A stretch of DNA of 64,000 nucleotides, taken from contig JAYWVB010000083.1 in assembly GCA_039881045.1 (NCBI GenBank), positions 1-64,000 on the forward strand, written 5' to 3'. Of the stretch, positions 24,001-35,394 are shown in pieces. Position numbers and translations under genes: made by a program. The DNA comes from Chaetomium olivaceum (Eukaryota > Ascomycota > Sordariomycetes > Sordariales > Chaetomiaceae). Within the stretch, counting starts at the first letter, position 1. Every line of letters starts with the position of its first letter. Below the pieces are notes generated by a model that did not search any database, was not told the origin of the DNA, and saw only the letters and a list, made by a program, of their open reading frames with translations.

Positions 24001-27000
24001 TTCCCCGTTTCCGTCGTGGATAGACTCTGTCATACTGCTTCAGGCTTGATACAGTTGCATCCCGGGCACGCCCTGCATCCCGCCTGTCCCTCAGGGTGGT
24101 GCCCTTCCTTCCCACTCTGCCCCCAACCCGCAGCAGCAATGCTGGATGATGCAACATTGAAGAGAGCCTCACCCAGCCAAACACTCCCTTCCCCCGGTCA
24201 CATGGACCCGGGGACACACCCAATGGAGCGACACCTCCCGCCCCAAGGCAAGGCCGATCACATAGGCGAGCTCGGTTTGGGGCCGTGACGGCGTCTACTC
24301 TTCTCCATTCTCCGTCGATCCGTGAACTGCCATCTTCTCCCTACACCGTTTTTTTTTATCTCTTTTAACAAGCTGGCTGTTCCACATTGACGGGAATCCT
24401 TTCCGCTCTGGCTAGGTAGAAGGTGGGGGTCATGTCAGAGATCACCAGGGCCCCATTGACACTCGCGTCTCGGCGCTTAACCAGCCGCGGCCTGGGATAA
24501 GCTTCCCTGAACCCGCTTACTGTGTACCTTCCCTGGCATCCGAGGCTGAAGCATCCCGGACCGGTGCGAAGACAACCCCGTCCGGGTCTCAACGGCCCGG
24601 GCACCGGGCCACTCGCCGGCGGTTTACCCGGGATAGACTGCAAAGTGGCCTTCTAAAGCAACTCGAGTTCCAGTCAAACCGGGCTAGCGTTCAACTCCGG
24701 CGTGATTGCATTGCAGACGACAAGATATAACTACCTTGCCGATCAGCGGGATGTTGGTATGTACATTGAAATGTTGAGTATCGGTTGCCAGCCACCTCAT
24801 TGGCAAAAAGCCCAGGCTTCAAACATCAAACCTCCACCGTAGGAACGAAACGAAGGTTATCCGGCGACTCAAAAGAAGTGCTGCGAAACCTTCAAGGCTG
24901 TGGGGAGTATATCTGGCTTTGTTCTCCAACCAGCCTTTTATGTTTCTTTTTCTCGGTTTAGTTCGGTTTTATTCCATTCTAATTTTCTTCACTATTGTTC
25001 TTTTCCTTTTATTCGATTGTTATACTCCTCAATTCTTCATTAGCCTCTTGCCAATCCCTTAATCTTGAAGACCCATTTTCTTCTGGTTGGAGAGCACCAC
25101 CGTTTACTTCTCTGTCGCCTGCTCCCAGACAACGGATTGCGAAGGTCGGGGATTCATATTCTGTTCACCCACACCACCATCTCGAGCATCGGAAAGGCGT
25201 GCCGGGGGCACCCTCCTCGATTCCCAAATAAGCCAGTCACGGTTAACGAGCTCAAGTGCCGACGCTTGGGATGTCGACCATTCGCTTACACCTCTAGCTT
25301 GATTGCCTGCAGCCAGAGGACCTTTCGCGAATTTAGGCTCTGCAACCTTGCCACTGGGGAGATGCGCAGGCACACACTCCTTACTTGCATGGCATGCAAT
25401 ATCTAGGATAGGGGGTGAGTTGCGACGCGGCGGCTCACGTCCCCGGTAGGGCAGCTAATGATCAGCGAAGCGGCATGCCATTAGCAATTACTCCCTCATC
25501 AAAGCCCTTCCGAGATCCCGTTTTCACAAGTTGATCTAATCTGATCAGACATCGCCAAGTCATCTTGGTTGGCCGGATGAAGCTGGCTTCACCCAAAAGT
25601 ACCATTCTACGAACATGCCACTTTCACAGGTGTAGGGGACAGCGCGGGAGGGAACGAGGATAGGGGCGACAAGCAGAGGGAAAAGGGAGTCGAGGAGTTG
25701 CAGCTCTGTTCCCCACGAGCTTGAGACACCGACTTGAATGACGAATATGTGACAAACATGGGGGCTCCCGCTCCCAGCCCGATTTTCCCGATAAGATATG
25801 CTAGGAAAGGCCCTACGAGCTCTTTTGGCCAGGATCTCTCGCTTCTCAACGGCATTGCTAATGGCCATAGATGTGCCTGTGGCTTGCCACGTATCTACGC
25901 ATGGTGGGGTGCAGGTGGGCACCAAGCACAGCTCTTCCAAACGGAGCTAAGTGAAGGCTGATCATGGATACACCAACGCCGGTAGCAAGTCGGAAACTCA
26001 TCACATCACATTTTCCGAGCTCTGCAGTGACGGCTGTTAAAGCGGTTGCTTCAGTATGGGATAAAATGCGCTATTATGTGGCTACAAGATAGCCTCTAGA
26101 CGAATCTGACGAGTGATCGATATCTGGAGTCTCGAGGAAACTACGGTGGTAGTTACCGGCCTATGTCCGAGTTCCTTCAACTGCAGCTGACTCTTCAATA
26201 TCCGCCCTTCGTAGTCATGGTTTTCACGTGGATCCTTGCCATTCATCGAGCTGTTCGATAGCCAGTGTTGTGAGCCGTCCAAAAGCTCATCAGTTAATAT
26301 CACAGAAGATCTTGAAGCTCTACCACGCCTGCTTCTCATTGGGTCATTGGGTAGAGCCAAAACAAAGTCGCTTGACGACCGCGCTCTCAAAGTTATACGA
26401 CACCCGATGGAGGTGTCTGTTGCATACAGAGAGCTATGGCATACCAAGTCTTTGAGTACATTCAGGTCCTGGGGAAGCGAGGTAGAATAAATAGTGTAAT
26501 CTATAAGGAACAGGAATAGATTTGAGTATTTGAGAAAAGAATCCTAGCAGTTGACGAGGTTTGGAGTGGTGAGCGGTTAACCGTTGGGTTTATGTTTTTG
26601 TTTCTGTCTCCTTTTCTCTTTCCACCACAAATTACCAGACAGTTAGCCAGACATCTGCTATTCTACTGATTTCGAAACGTGCTGTTGAGCAAGGTAAGAG
26701 GGCAAGAGTTGAAGTCAAGGACGGCTCCCAAAGAAACCAGGGTCTTGGTTATAGCCCCACCCAATGCACAATTGACCAACCACAGCCCCGCTAACATTTT
26801 CAACTTCCGAACCACCACCATTTTCAAGTTCGTTCCAAAAGTCCAAACCCGCAAGTCGTCTCCCGACCTCGCGACGGACAGACAGACGGACGGACGGACG
26901 GGCAGACAACGAAACCCCTCGCTCATCGTTCCCTCGAGGGGACACTCTACACACATACCGTGGTCACAAACCGACACACACCCGAAAGGGCACAAAAACC

Positions 27001-27005
27001 CAGCA
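21009..27005. other. 6 kb without a convincing gene
   Basis: Largest gene-free stretch of the window. Open frames up to 190 codons (21580-22152 minus; 23017-23529 plus) have no ATG-context, intron or family support. A strongly pyrimidine-rich tract at about 24930-25060 and another at 26580-26640 resemble fungal promoter/leader sequence, so a spliced non-coding or fast-evolving transcript between 24.9 and 26.5 kb is possible. Confidence 0.4.
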
Positions 27006-27172
27006 ATGAACCGACAAGCCTTCCGATCCGCCCTCGGGCGCGCAACCCCCTCAACCACCGCCCGCGCCCTCTCCCTCCCCGTCCGCACCATAACCCCAGT
27101 TACCTTCACCTCCTCCTTCTCGACCACCGGCCCCCGGCCCAACGATTCCAGCAATAGCAGCAGCAGCAGCAA

Positions 27173-27204
<32 letters not shown>

Positions 27205-28342
27205 AACCCCGCTCCCAATCCGCCGCCGTCTCCCGCCTCAGCCAGCTCAACAACACCCCCAGCGGCAGCGGCAGCGGCAGCGGCGCCGGCCGGCAAGTCC
27301 TCAGCTCCATCCCTGGCATCCCCTCCTCGTCATCACCATCCTTCCGCGGCGGCCGGGTCGGCGGCGGCAGCAGCAGCCGGACCGGGATTGACGCCCGCTC
27401 GCTGCGCGTGTCGCCCGACGCAGGCCCCACTCCGTCATCCTCCTCAGGGTCGTCGGGGCCGCGGGTGCTGAATATCCGTAGCCTGCGCGGCGGCATCCGC
27501 GATCGTACGCCGTTTGGTCGGGGCGGGGGTGTCGGTGGGCGGTTTGCGCCCGGTGCGGGCGGGGTGAATTCGTTTGGGAGGGCGCGGGTTGGGTTTGGTG
27601 GTGGTGGTGGTGGTGGTTCTCGCACGGGGGATTTGGGGGTGGGGGGTTCCGGGCCGGTGCAGGGAGGTTTGGCGGTGCTAGGGTTGGAGGAGCCGGGCGC
27701 AATAATAAGATGGGTCGTAACGGCCGGGGTCGCCGTGGTGGTGCTGGGGCGAGGCGGGATAGGAAAGACAAGCCGCGTGCGGCTCAGGGAGGCAAGCTGA
27801 TTTGGCAGCCCGAGGAGCAGGCCGTGATCGACCGGCTGGAGAAGGGCGAGGTGGTGCCGTTCGACCCGCAGCTGACGATGGACTCGCTGACCGGGTACGG
27901 CGCGGCGGTGGCGACGGACGCTTCCATCGGCCAGGTCGAGACGGTGCTGCGGACGATGCGGCTCATGACGGGCGGCATGGCCTTCAACTCGGAGTCGGGC
28001 GTCACGGCCGACGTCAAGGAGGTCATGAGGCGGTACCGGGCCAAGAAGCCTATCTTCGTGCACAGCAAGGAGGAGAAGGCGTGGATCGAGAGCGCCCAGC
28101 CGCGTCTCAAACTGGTCGGGCCCGATGCCGGCACCAGGAAGGCCATTATCGAGCCGGCGATTCTCGGCAAGTACGAGGCGGCTGGCTTTGCCGAGGCCGG
28201 TGACATCGCGGGCACCATGGCCAACTACCACTCGCGGACCTTCACCTACATGGCGGCAGACTCGCAGAAGTTTATGGACAAGGTGCTGTCGCTACTACCG
28301 GCGCAGCAGGGTGGCAAGCCCGCTTCTCAGACGAAGCCTTGA
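27006..28342 (+). CDS. Probable mitochondrial protein, possibly a mitoribosomal small-subunit protein
   Basis: The N-terminus (MNRQAFRSALGRATPSTTAR, then ALSLPVRTITP) is a good mitochondrial presequence: basic, no acids, Ser/Thr/Arg-rich. It is followed by a long low-complexity region with Ser/Asn, Gly/Ser and poly-Gly runs, and by a conserved C-terminal domain (LIWQPEEQAVIDRLEKG to SRTFTYMAADSQKFMDKVL). I do not recognise the family with certainty; the overall plan fits fungus-specific mitoribosomal small-subunit proteins. The frame changes at 27701-27702, where one more A gives PGANNKMGRNG instead of PGAIIRWVV; the C-terminal half is then open to 28342. It faces the mitochondrial ribosome recycling factor gene tail to tail, only 231 bases away, consistent with but not proof of a role in mitochondrial translation. 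Confidence 0.7.
27150..27205 (+). repeat. AGC/AAC trinucleotide tract coding Ser/Asn
   Basis: Imperfect (AGC)n/(AAC)n microsatellite inside the preceding gene, encoding alternating Ser and Asn. A (GGT)n poly-Gly tract lies at about 27597-27617 in the same gene. Both are in the linker and probably vary in length between strains. Confidence 0.85.
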
Positions 28343-28573
28343 TGGACAGAAGGAAACCAAAGGAACGAGCTCGTGGGCCACGGCTTTTTGTCTCCATATG
28401 TAACAATACCGTCTCGGGCCCCATGTTTTGTTAGTCTACTTGTACACACAGAAATCTATCTGCATAGAACCCCACACATATTATTCTCCATCTGCCGGCC
28501 ACACGCACACACACACACCGGGGGGTCTATGCCACGAGTCTATCATCAGCAGTAGGTTGCCCACCCGTCCATC

Positions 28574-29464
28574 TCAGCTCCCCCTTGCCATAATCGCCCC
28601 CACGGCCTCCTTCTCCTTCGCCAAAATAGCCTTCATCCGCTCATCCTGCAGCTTCTGCAGCCGATCCTTCAGCTTATGCGCATCATCGCTCAGCACCACC
28701 CCTTCCCCCTTCCACTTCTTATGCAGCTCCGCCCTGCGATGCGCCTCGTCCCGCACCCTCGTCCGCCAGGCCTGGCACACCCTTGGCGCGGCGCGCGAGC
28801 GCGTCGGCGCGCTCGGGCTCCACCGTCATGGTCAGCTCCAGCGGGTTGTCGGCGCTGCGCGGCGCTGCTGGTTGAACTCGTCGGACCGCTGCACCGCGCT
28901 GACGATGGCCTTGACCGACCCTTCCTCGAAGGCCAGGATCGACCACCGCCGTCCGCCCAGCGGCGCGACCGTCGCGAGCTCGCGGAGCGGGAACGTCTGC
29001 GTCGGCGTCTTCTTGTCCGGCTGCACGGGGATCGCCCCGATCACCTCGGCGTTGAAGCGCCCGCCGCTGCGCAGCTTCTTGAGGTCCTCGCTGAAGTGCT
29101 TCTCGGCCCGGTCGAAGGCGTCTTGGAGCTCGGTGAAGTCGAACGGGTTGATGCCTCTGCTGCGTCGGCCCCTGCGGGGTTCCCTGAGGGGGTGGGTTGG
29201 GCGGTGGTATCGCTGTCGTCGCGTGTGTTGTTGTTGTTGTTGTGTTGCTGTTCTTCTTGTTGTTATTTTTTTTTTTTGGCATGATACCGTGTGGGAGAAC
29301 GGCCGGGCTGAAGGAGGACTCCATGGCGCGTTGCTGGTGGCGGTAGCGGAGTGGGGGGTAAGTGTAAGCTGGTTCGAGGTCGCGCTGCGATTCTGGATCA
29401 AGGACGAAACGACCCCGCGACTGCGACGGAGGTTAGCTTGCATTCTACGTGATCGGTAAGCCAT
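28574..29464 (-). CDS. rrf1: Mitochondrial ribosome recycling factor
   Basis: Splits post-termination mitochondrial ribosomes. The RRF fold begins at about NPFDFTELQDAFDRAEKHF, then LKKLRSGGRFNAEVIGAI, TFPLRELATVAPLGGR, LELTMTVEPER and ends EAHRRAELHKKWKGEG ... LQKLQDERMKAILAKE. The N-terminus (MAYRSRRMQANLRRSRG, later RPFSHT) is a typical mitochondrial presequence; translation may start at 29464 or at the second Met at 29443. A linker rich in Lys, Asn, Thr and Gln lies over a long A run (plus-strand T run about 29263-29277), where the frame is not certain. Two more breaks occur near 28862 and at the C run 28780-28782; correcting them joins DNPLELTMT to QAWRTRVRDEAH. Confidence 0.85.
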
Positions 29465-29713
29465 TGGACTTTCAGACGAACCTCAGAGGTGCCCCGCTGG
29501 CCGCGTTGCTGCGGAGTATATTGTTGACAGTGCGCAGGTGTCTCATGGTATCTTTATGGGTTACCTTTGAATGTTCCTGCGATCTGCGTTTGAAGTGTTT
29601 TAAGTCGACTGCAGGGACCTGGGCTGGAAGGAGCCAATCAACCGTGTCAGGCCTGGGTGTGCGGCTGTAGCCCAAATGCTCCTGTCTTTCCATCCACCAG
29701 ACATCTCTCATAC

Positions 29714-29799
29714 GGCTGCGTGGCCCAGTGGTTAAGGCATCTGCTTTACAAGGATATTTGCATCGCAGAGGATCGCAGGTTCGAGCCCTGCCGCGGTCA
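29714..29799 (+). tRNA. tRNA-Val (anticodon UAC) with a 13-nt intron
   Basis: Folded by hand. Acceptor stem GGCTGCG/CGCGGTC (two G-U pairs) with discriminator A; D arm GCC...GGC with AGTGGTTAA loop; anticodon stem TCTGC/GCAGA; anticodon TAC at 29747-29749; intron at 29751-29763, directly after position 37, the standard nuclear site; variable loop GGATC; T arm GCAGG-TTCGAGC-CCTGC fully paired. A TTTT tract a few bases downstream fits a Pol III terminator. Mature length 73 nt before CCA addition. Confidence 0.93.
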
Positions 29800-30754
29800 T
29801 TCTTTTGCTTCTCGCGTCCTCCAAGGATAAAGTTGCTTTTTGCAGTGTCTATACAATTTAGCCACGACGGGCAGTTCATGACCAAGGACGACAATTGGGT
29901 GCATGATGTTGAGAGAGAGGTTACCAATTGGCGGTTTAAAGTAGACTCGGATGTGGATGGTGGACATGAGGGGATGATGTGGACCGAGGAACAAACCGTT
30001 TGTTTTTAGTCTTGATCACAATGAAAGGAGGTCCACATGGAGATGGTAGAGGCTCACACCTCGTATCCGCCCATAATGCTCAAGTATAACCCATAGGAGA
30101 AAAAGCACTCCTGCGTCGATTCTCGCTGGATAGGTTGCTGGCTGTATGGAATAGATAGGTAGGTAAAACACGCCGACACGCCGACTGACAGCGAAAACAA
30201 ATCTCGGGGTTCAAACTCTCCCCTAGCCTTTGCCGAGTCCTTGCCGTGATAGCCAGGCTGTACAGTAAGAATACCACAGCACCAACCTTCTCTTCCTCCT
30301 CATAGTTAGTCAAACCCGAATCCGGCCCATTTTACTCCAGTCCCACATTAGAAGACCCCCACACACTCGCTCGCGTATCCCACAATCGACCCTGCGCTCC
30401 CCTTGTTGCACCGCGTCCTCCGCGTGTGTTACTTGTCAGGGGTCGCGTTTCCGCGCCTTCAGTCTTGCCGTACACAATGGCCAGTCCAGAAAAAGGGACA
30501 GCCTGACATATAACCTGGAGTGTTTTTGACGCCCCCGATACACCAGGGTAGGCGAGTCCGACAGACAGCTCATCATCAGTTCCTCCCTCCGAATCGGCTT
30601 CTCCCCACCACCAACCATCCACTTTCCACCGGTCATCCCGATACTACTCGGTACTCTCCCTCCCCCCCTCCCCCCCCTCCCTTCTCCCTCCTTCTCTCTC
30701 CATCTCCCGAAATGGTTCTTGTACGACCGCTCACAAAACGGTGGAGGACCCTCC
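29800..30754. other. Intergenic
   Basis: Flank of the tRNA gene and 3' region of the BAH-PHD gene. Contains a C/T-rich run at about 30655-30700. No gene recognised. Confidence 0.45.
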
Positions 30755-32371
30755 CTAGTTGACTTGGTCCCCACAGAGAAGGCACTTGACAGGCTCCGTC
30801 CAGACCTTCTCCCCACCGGTCACGCCTTCCCGCAGATCCCGAAATTCGATCATTGGCGGCCCATATCGGCCGTCTTCAGCGCCGCCTCGAACAAGCCCTC
30901 CCACGGCCGCGAGCCGTCGCCATTAGCCTCGGCAACCCCCTTCTTGCGCGGTCTTCCCGGCTTGCGCCGGGTCCCGACTTGTTGCCGGACGGCTTGCTCG
31001 GTGTGTCTGTGTTTGGTGGTGTTCTCGCTCGCCGCTCGCTTCGCACGGTCAGCGGACCGCAGGGGGAGCGAATCCTCGGGTGCTGCCTGGGCGTCCTCGT
31101 CATCGGCCGCTTGCTGACCTCGACATTATCTTTCGTGCCGACATGCACGGCGTCGGATGGTGCGCCTCGGACTTGGACTCGATCGATTGCTCCGCGGAGC
31201 CTTCGGCGCCGGTTTCGGACGGGATCTTAGCGGCCGCTTGCCTTCGTCGCCGTGCTCCTACCTTTTTCGTGGCTACTGGAGGCAGGTGCGGCTTGTCGGT
31301 GCCCATCGTGCGTATACAGACTTGAGTGCATCGTCAATGATGCACTGTTCATGCATCCACTTCTTACACGCTTCCGTTGTGCACCCTATCAGCATCTTGT
31401 CGGGATTCCCGGGCGTGTTGCAACTACACACGAGCTCGACCGTCTAAAGAAAGGGGAAGGTTTAGCGCGAATGCCCAACTGGGAACCAGGTGGCGGGAAG
31501 TGATTGCATACGGAGAGCTCGTATGTCCTAACGTCGAATGCCTGCCTCCAGTACAGGGCGTTCTGTATCTCCTCGTCGTTTTCCGTAACCACTGCTTCAC
31601 TGCGCCTGCGAGGTGACGCTCACGACATTGATGATATCCACTGGATTGACGTCAGTATTCTAGGCTCGCCACATGATATGAGCCGTAGCCATCAATGCTT
31701 ACTGTGATTCGACGCGATCAGCTCGTTCATGCCGTGGTACTGTTGGCGGCTCTGGACTGTTTTCCTGCCATCGTGTGTTCCTTGCGGGAGCTCGTCGGGC
31801 CAGTACATCCAATAGACTCGTGCATACACGTGGTGCTCGTCGCTTGCGCGGATTTCCAAGATGCGCGCAACCCAGTCGTCGTCCGACTTCTTCCTAGGTT
31901 GCATTGGTTCGTTGTTATTGACGGCTTTCTGGCGCTCGATGCTGAAGTCGTTCGCGACGTAGATGAAGCCTTCACTGAAGTACTTGATTCCATTCACTGT
32001 GCGCCAGGGCAAGCCTTGTTGTTAGTCCAACGTGGTCTGAAGCCGGCGCGTCGGGTCGACAGAAGCGATGAGAATGTAGACTTACGGACGAAGCTGTTGT
32101 ATCTCGTCATATCTGTCCACCTCTTAGAGGGGTCGACTTGATAATAGAGATCCATGGTCTCGTGCGTTTTGAACTTGCCACAGGGCGCAAAAGGCGACAT
32201 CTGCAGGTTGATTCTCTGGGCTGTGTCCTCCTCATCACCGCCATTATCGGTGCGCCGGCGCTTCTTCTTTTTTTGTTCCTTGTCCTTGGGATCGACAATC
32301 TTGATGGTGAATGGACATTCTGCCCGGTTGTCCTCGGGCTCGGCCCTCGGCCTCTTGCGCGCGGATGCCAT
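30755..32371 (-). CDS. BAH-PHD chromatin protein with AT-hook, EPR-1-like candidate
   Basis: Starts MASARKRPRAEPEDN, with a Lys/Arg nuclear signal (KKKKRRRTD). The BAH domain runs from about FSEGFIYVANDF through VARILEIRASDEHHVYARVYWMYWPDEL to NHMDIINVVSV and QNALYWRQAFDVRTYEL. A PHD-type finger follows (VCSCNTPGN, MLIGCTTEACKKWMHEQC), then an AT-hook (RRKPGRPRKKG, about 30935-30970) and a C-terminal LREGVTGGEKVW...CLLCGDQVN. This order fits the fungal BAH-PHD group that includes EPR-1, a reader of H3K27me3 in Neurospora; orthology is inference. Introns at 31997-32085, 31641-31702 and 31444-31511. The frame breaks at two G runs (plus-strand C at 31600 and CC at 31589-31590); restoring both yields QVKQWVTENDEE. 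Further breaks occur near 31310, 31150 and 30865. Confidence 0.78.
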
Positions 32372-33290
32372 GGTCGACGGGTGTTGCGATGTTTTGCGCC
32401 GGGATGAATTGGGGTTGGATCGAGGTCGTGACGACTTTCCGTCTCGATCGCAGATGTCAAGTACAGAAAATCAGCGCGTAGCGACGGCCGCTATAGAAAA
32501 ACAGACGCGTGCGTGCGGAGGTGGAAGTGTCGTGGTTGTGGTGATGGGTCGAGGGATGGGGTCGGCTCGCGAGGGAGTTGCCGGGGGTGCGTGCCCCGGG
32601 AGGAGCGTGGGGAGCAGCAGCTGGGCAGTGGTGGTGCGGTCACCTCGGTGCTGGGAGAAACCACCGACGGGGGGAAGAGTCGGACAACACTGATGGTGTG
32701 CCGCAGGTCCTCTCTATCATAAAAAAGGCGATGGTGGCCTTCACGCGACTTCCCCCAGGCCGTTGCTGTGCAGGCGAGCGATGCTCCTGCGTCAATGGAC
32801 AATGGCAGTTGCAGTTGCAGTTGGCAGTCAGTCGGCACGTCTCGTCGCAACGGAAGATGACAGCAAAATTTACGGATTCCGCGTCCAACCAACCGGGGGG
32901 CAGGGGAAATGGACCCAGCCACGTGATTTTGGGAGGGGGGAGGAATGTGGAATTGGGGGGAAATGGGAAATGATGTGGCTGGAGAAGCTCGGCTGAGCAC
33001 GGCGCTCCCAAAGTCCATGCCAAGGAAGGATAACGACCTCCTGCATGGGGGAGAAAGTGCCGAGGGCTCTTGCCAACGTCATGGCTTACCTTCCCTTCCG
33101 TAAGAGCCAGCTTGACCAAGCTTAGGTACCTTAGTTGTTGCAAAAGATGATTCGTACTTCGGAAATATAAGCCTGTCGAAGGAGCTAAGCCAATTTGAGA
33201 TCTTTGTACATACATACCTTACGTACCAACCGGACGTGTAACCGCTGATGGGCCTACCAAGCTGACGGTAACCCGGGGCTTCGATAAATG
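32372..33290. other. Intergenic, promoter side of the BAH-PHD gene
   Basis: GC-rich, with a short TTGCAG tandem repeat at about 32806-32822. No coding region recognised; the right end is the ATG22 3' region. Confidence 0.45.
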
Positions 33291-35394
33291 TCAATGATTC
33301 CATTTGTTCGCGATATGTCCCTTTCTCAGCACATTAGAGATTACATCCGGACAAAACCAGAAAATATCCTGGTTGCGTCTCCAACAAGTAATCCAAGCAA
33401 CTTCGAGACAACGAACGCCGTCGCTATGCATCAAAATACAAAACAACCCATAGCAAGACCCATCATCGATCTGTCTCCTCATCATAAACATCCAAAATAG
33501 CCCGACTCTCCTCACACTCTCCCTCTCCGCATTCCGCGTCACCTTGAAGCCCTCAATAATCTCGGCCAGCTTCTCACCCTCACTGCGGCCCCTCTCCACA
33601 TCAATGCACCAGATCAGCGGTGCGGGTAGGCCGACGATAACAGCAAGAAACCAGAAGGCGGGGCGGATCTCGCCCGAGGCGTCGATGATAGCGCCGACAA
33701 TAGCCGGGCCGAACACGCTGGACCCCTTGTCGGTGATGGCGTACAGCGCATAGAAGGCGGCCTCGGATCCAGGCGGGATCAGCTCGCCATAGAGCGAACG
33801 GCAATAACCACTCAGGCCGCCCAAGACAAAGCCGTAGACGGCGGCCAGCGGGTACATCTCCCAGGGCTGCTGCAGGCCGAAGACACCCCAGTTCTTAACG
33901 AAGGGCAAGTAGCCTAGAAGGCCGTAGAGCGGGATAATTTCGAAGAGGGCGATACAAGCGAGGATGGTCTGGTGGGCCTGCAGGTGGAAACGGCGCGAGA
34001 TGTAAGACCACGAGAAGGCGCCCGTAATGCCGGCCGCGGTGGAAATAACGTTGATCATGCCGAGTGCCCAGGGCTCCATGTGTAGCTGGGTCTTGGCAAA
34101 CAGGATGGCGGTCGAGGACGTGGTGGCGATGGCGTCGGAGAGAAGAAACCAGCCGCCGAGGAATAGCATGATGTCAATGAGACGGCGGGCGAGCTGCACG
34201 GTGCGGAAGAGGGACTTCCAGGCGTAGAGTGTGTAAGAGATGAAGGCGCGGATGCCGCTGTGGCGCGACGATGCGGGCAATGGCGGCCCTGGTCGGGGAC
34301 GAAGCCACAGAGCGGCTGGCACGGTGAAGATGGCCCACCAGACTCCGATGACAAAGAGGACGACACGTTGGGACCACGTCGTGTTCTTCATCTGGATGAG
34401 GATAAAGATAGCGACGCACTGAAGGAACAGGCCGGCAATGTAACCAATACCGATGCCCTTGGCGGAGATCTGCGTCGACAGGGTGAGTTCGTGCGAAGTC
34501 AGCTCCTCCCGCGTTTGCACCCGGGAGAGAGCGTTCCCATCCTCCAGAGTGTCCCGTGGTAGTAAAGCGGCCGTGGAATCGGCCATTGCTGTCTCTCCAT
34601 CCAGATCTCGGTGGTTCTGCCCGCCTTGGCCATTCGGAATGAGGTCGGCCTCCTTGTGAATGATCTCCGGGTGGTGCCTGACAAGGAGCGGCAGGAACGA
34701 GTTGAGAAGCACAAAGGATGCACCGAAAGAGGTGTTCGAGACGATGGCGAGCAGCGCGCCGAAAAGATAGAGGTTGCTCGAGACAAAGATGTAAAGCATG
34801 ACGGCGATGCTCCCGATCCATCCAAATGCGAGCAGCAGCTTCTTGCGGTAGTTGCCGTGGTCGGCGGCGCAGCTGATGCTGACAACCAGGAGCGCCTGGA
34901 TCAGGACGCTTATACTAAAGGTATACATGGCGAAGCTTGCCGTGTTGATCTCCATGCCGAGCACGTACACAATGCACTGTCCACCGTTGCCGCCATTTTT
35001 GTCTGAGCTGGAGCCGCAGGGCGTCGTACGGTCAGAAAGAAGGACTCCATTTTCTCTCGCTAGACTCTCGAGTAATATTGGGATGAAAGAACCTATTCGC
35101 GGTCAGTTTCCGGGCTCGGGTGAGAGTGACGGTGAGTACGGCGATCCAAGCAACATACCGATTCCTACACCATTATGTTAGCTTTTGAGATGCAATACTC
35201 GCCCCCTAGCATGGTAGACCATAAAACTAACCACAGATAACATAAACCTCGGCGGCAAATGCATATGCATACCAACCGGCGAGCTCCTTGGGACTGGTGG
35301 GGCGAGTATCGTCACCCGGATAACGCGGTGGCAGCGCGCCAAAACCGCTACTGCCACTACCACCGCTATTACTCCTGCTGCGGCCGGGGCTCAT
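33291..35394 (-). CDS. atg22: Atg22-type vacuolar transporter (autophagy)
   Basis: Major-facilitator-like vacuolar membrane protein that releases amino acids from autophagic breakdown. Recognised by the N-terminal block KELAGWYAYAFAAEVYV, then CG-IG-SFIPILLESLAREN, the long loop between membrane segments, and repeated hydrophobic segments (about 12), for example IDIMLFLGGWFLLSDAIATT and GLSGYCRSLYGELIPPGSEA. Three exons: 35394-35232, a 6-nt microexon 35159-35164, and 35092 onward; introns 35165-35231 (GTTAGT) and 35093-35158 (GTATGT). As written it codes 656 residues and ends at 33291, but the last ~60 residues look non-native; a single-base shift near 33530 would give an acidic tail (DVYDEETDR) and a stop at 33463. 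An ATG at 35555 could add an N-terminal extension if the frame there is corrected. Confidence 0.85.
35159..35164 (-). other. 6-nt microexon of atg22
   Basis: GAATCG, bounded by TAG on one side and GTATGT on the other. Joined to its neighbours it yields Cys-Gly-Ile-Gly-Ser-Phe, matching the CGVGSF stretch usual at this place in fungal Atg22. Confidence 0.75.

Noticed and set aside
26663..28231. Long minus-strand frame of 522 codons opposite the 27 kb gene
   Set aside because: Shadow of the GC-rich coding strand: low-complexity Pro/Leu runs mirror the Gly/Ser runs of the real gene.
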